Assembly: GCF_947253225.1 (NCBI RefSeq)
Contig: NZ_CAMXYR010000078.1
Coordinates: forward strand, 1 to 5,314
Origin: an uncultured Anaerococcus sp.
Lineage (GTDB): Bacteria; Bacillota; Clostridia; Tissierellales; Peptoniphilaceae
DNA length: 5,314 nucleotides
Direction: 5' to 3'
A program made the translations under genes and the position numbers. The notes under the pieces are model-generated. The model was not told the origin of the DNA. It made no database searches and saw nothing but the letters and a program-made list of their open reading frames with translations. Below are positions 5,154 through 5,314 of this stretch, in pieces (the stretch's first letter is position 1; each line of letters begins with the position of its first letter).

Positions 5154-5314
5154 TCATATTTTTGTATTTACTAATAATAGCCTAAAAACTACTATTACAC
5201 CCATGTAGTTTTTTTGAGTCTTTTTGATGTATCCTTCTTCATCTTTTTCAAATACAAATTGCTTATAAACTCATTAAAATGCAGGATTTCTAAATTTATA
5301 TCTTTTGTATCAAC
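5154..5314 (-). pseudogene. Decayed gene tail in two frames, running off the window edge
   Basis: From the right edge, one frame reads VDTKDINLEILHFNE and continues as poor sequence to a TAA at 5197-5195. Near 5271 a second frame opens with VYKQFVFEKDEEGYIKKTQK, which is clearly protein-like, and runs to a TGA at 5156-5154. Adding one base near 5270-5274 (AATGA to AATGAA) joins the two into a continuous reading, so this is a gene end with a single-base frameshift. The family is not recognised. The tail of the second frame (VIVVFRLLLVNTKI) may be read-through beyond the original end. Confidence 0.4.

Noticed and set aside
1..5314. CRISPR array, tRNA or rRNA gene.
   Set aside because: I found no regularly spaced direct repeats, no cloverleaf pattern and no rRNA-like conserved stretch on either strand by reading.

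Overview
The window is AT-rich, and every gene or gene remnant I can support lies on the minus strand, so transcription runs from high to low coordinates. Low GC, strong AGGAGG-type ribosome binding sites, a DUF5301-like lipoprotein and a relic resembling the tail of clostridial RlmD all suggest a low-GC Firmicute, most likely of class Clostridia. The species cannot be told from the sequence.

Right part (about 4440-5314): a gene graveyard. From the right edge inward there is a gene tail split between two frames (5154-5314), a 185-nt imperfect palindrome with a GC-rich stem-loop at its core (4939-5123), an orphan C-terminal tail (4855-4995) followed by a convincing intrinsic terminator (4780-4813), an AT-rich stretch without genes, and a 46-codon relic (4501-4641). 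I read this as accessory DNA that has taken insertions and deletions.

Middle (2355-4437): first a small DUF5301-like lipoprotein with its own promoter and ribosome binding site, carrying an in-frame TAA inside the signal peptide (4021-4437). Then comes a two-gene unit. Its first gene encodes an uncharacterised protein of about 486 aa when rebuilt, broken by a frameshift near a run of six A (2355-3816). It overlaps by 14 nt the second gene, a 369-aa protein with a coiled-coil N-terminus, a long Gly/Ala-rich membrane-type stretch and a helical C-terminus (1259-2368). The overlap and spacing imply coupled translation and joint function. A promoter and a perfect AT-rich inverted repeat lie in the leader.

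Left part (4-1199): two intact genes with recognisable folds, a histidine phosphatase (RHG family) and a class I SAM-dependent methyltransferase whose real start is a GTG. No terminator is visible between 1259 and 624, so all four genes from 3816 down to 4 could be one transcript. The most interesting candidates for new biology are the two-gene membrane-protein unit, which I cannot assign to a characterised family, and the palindromic element.
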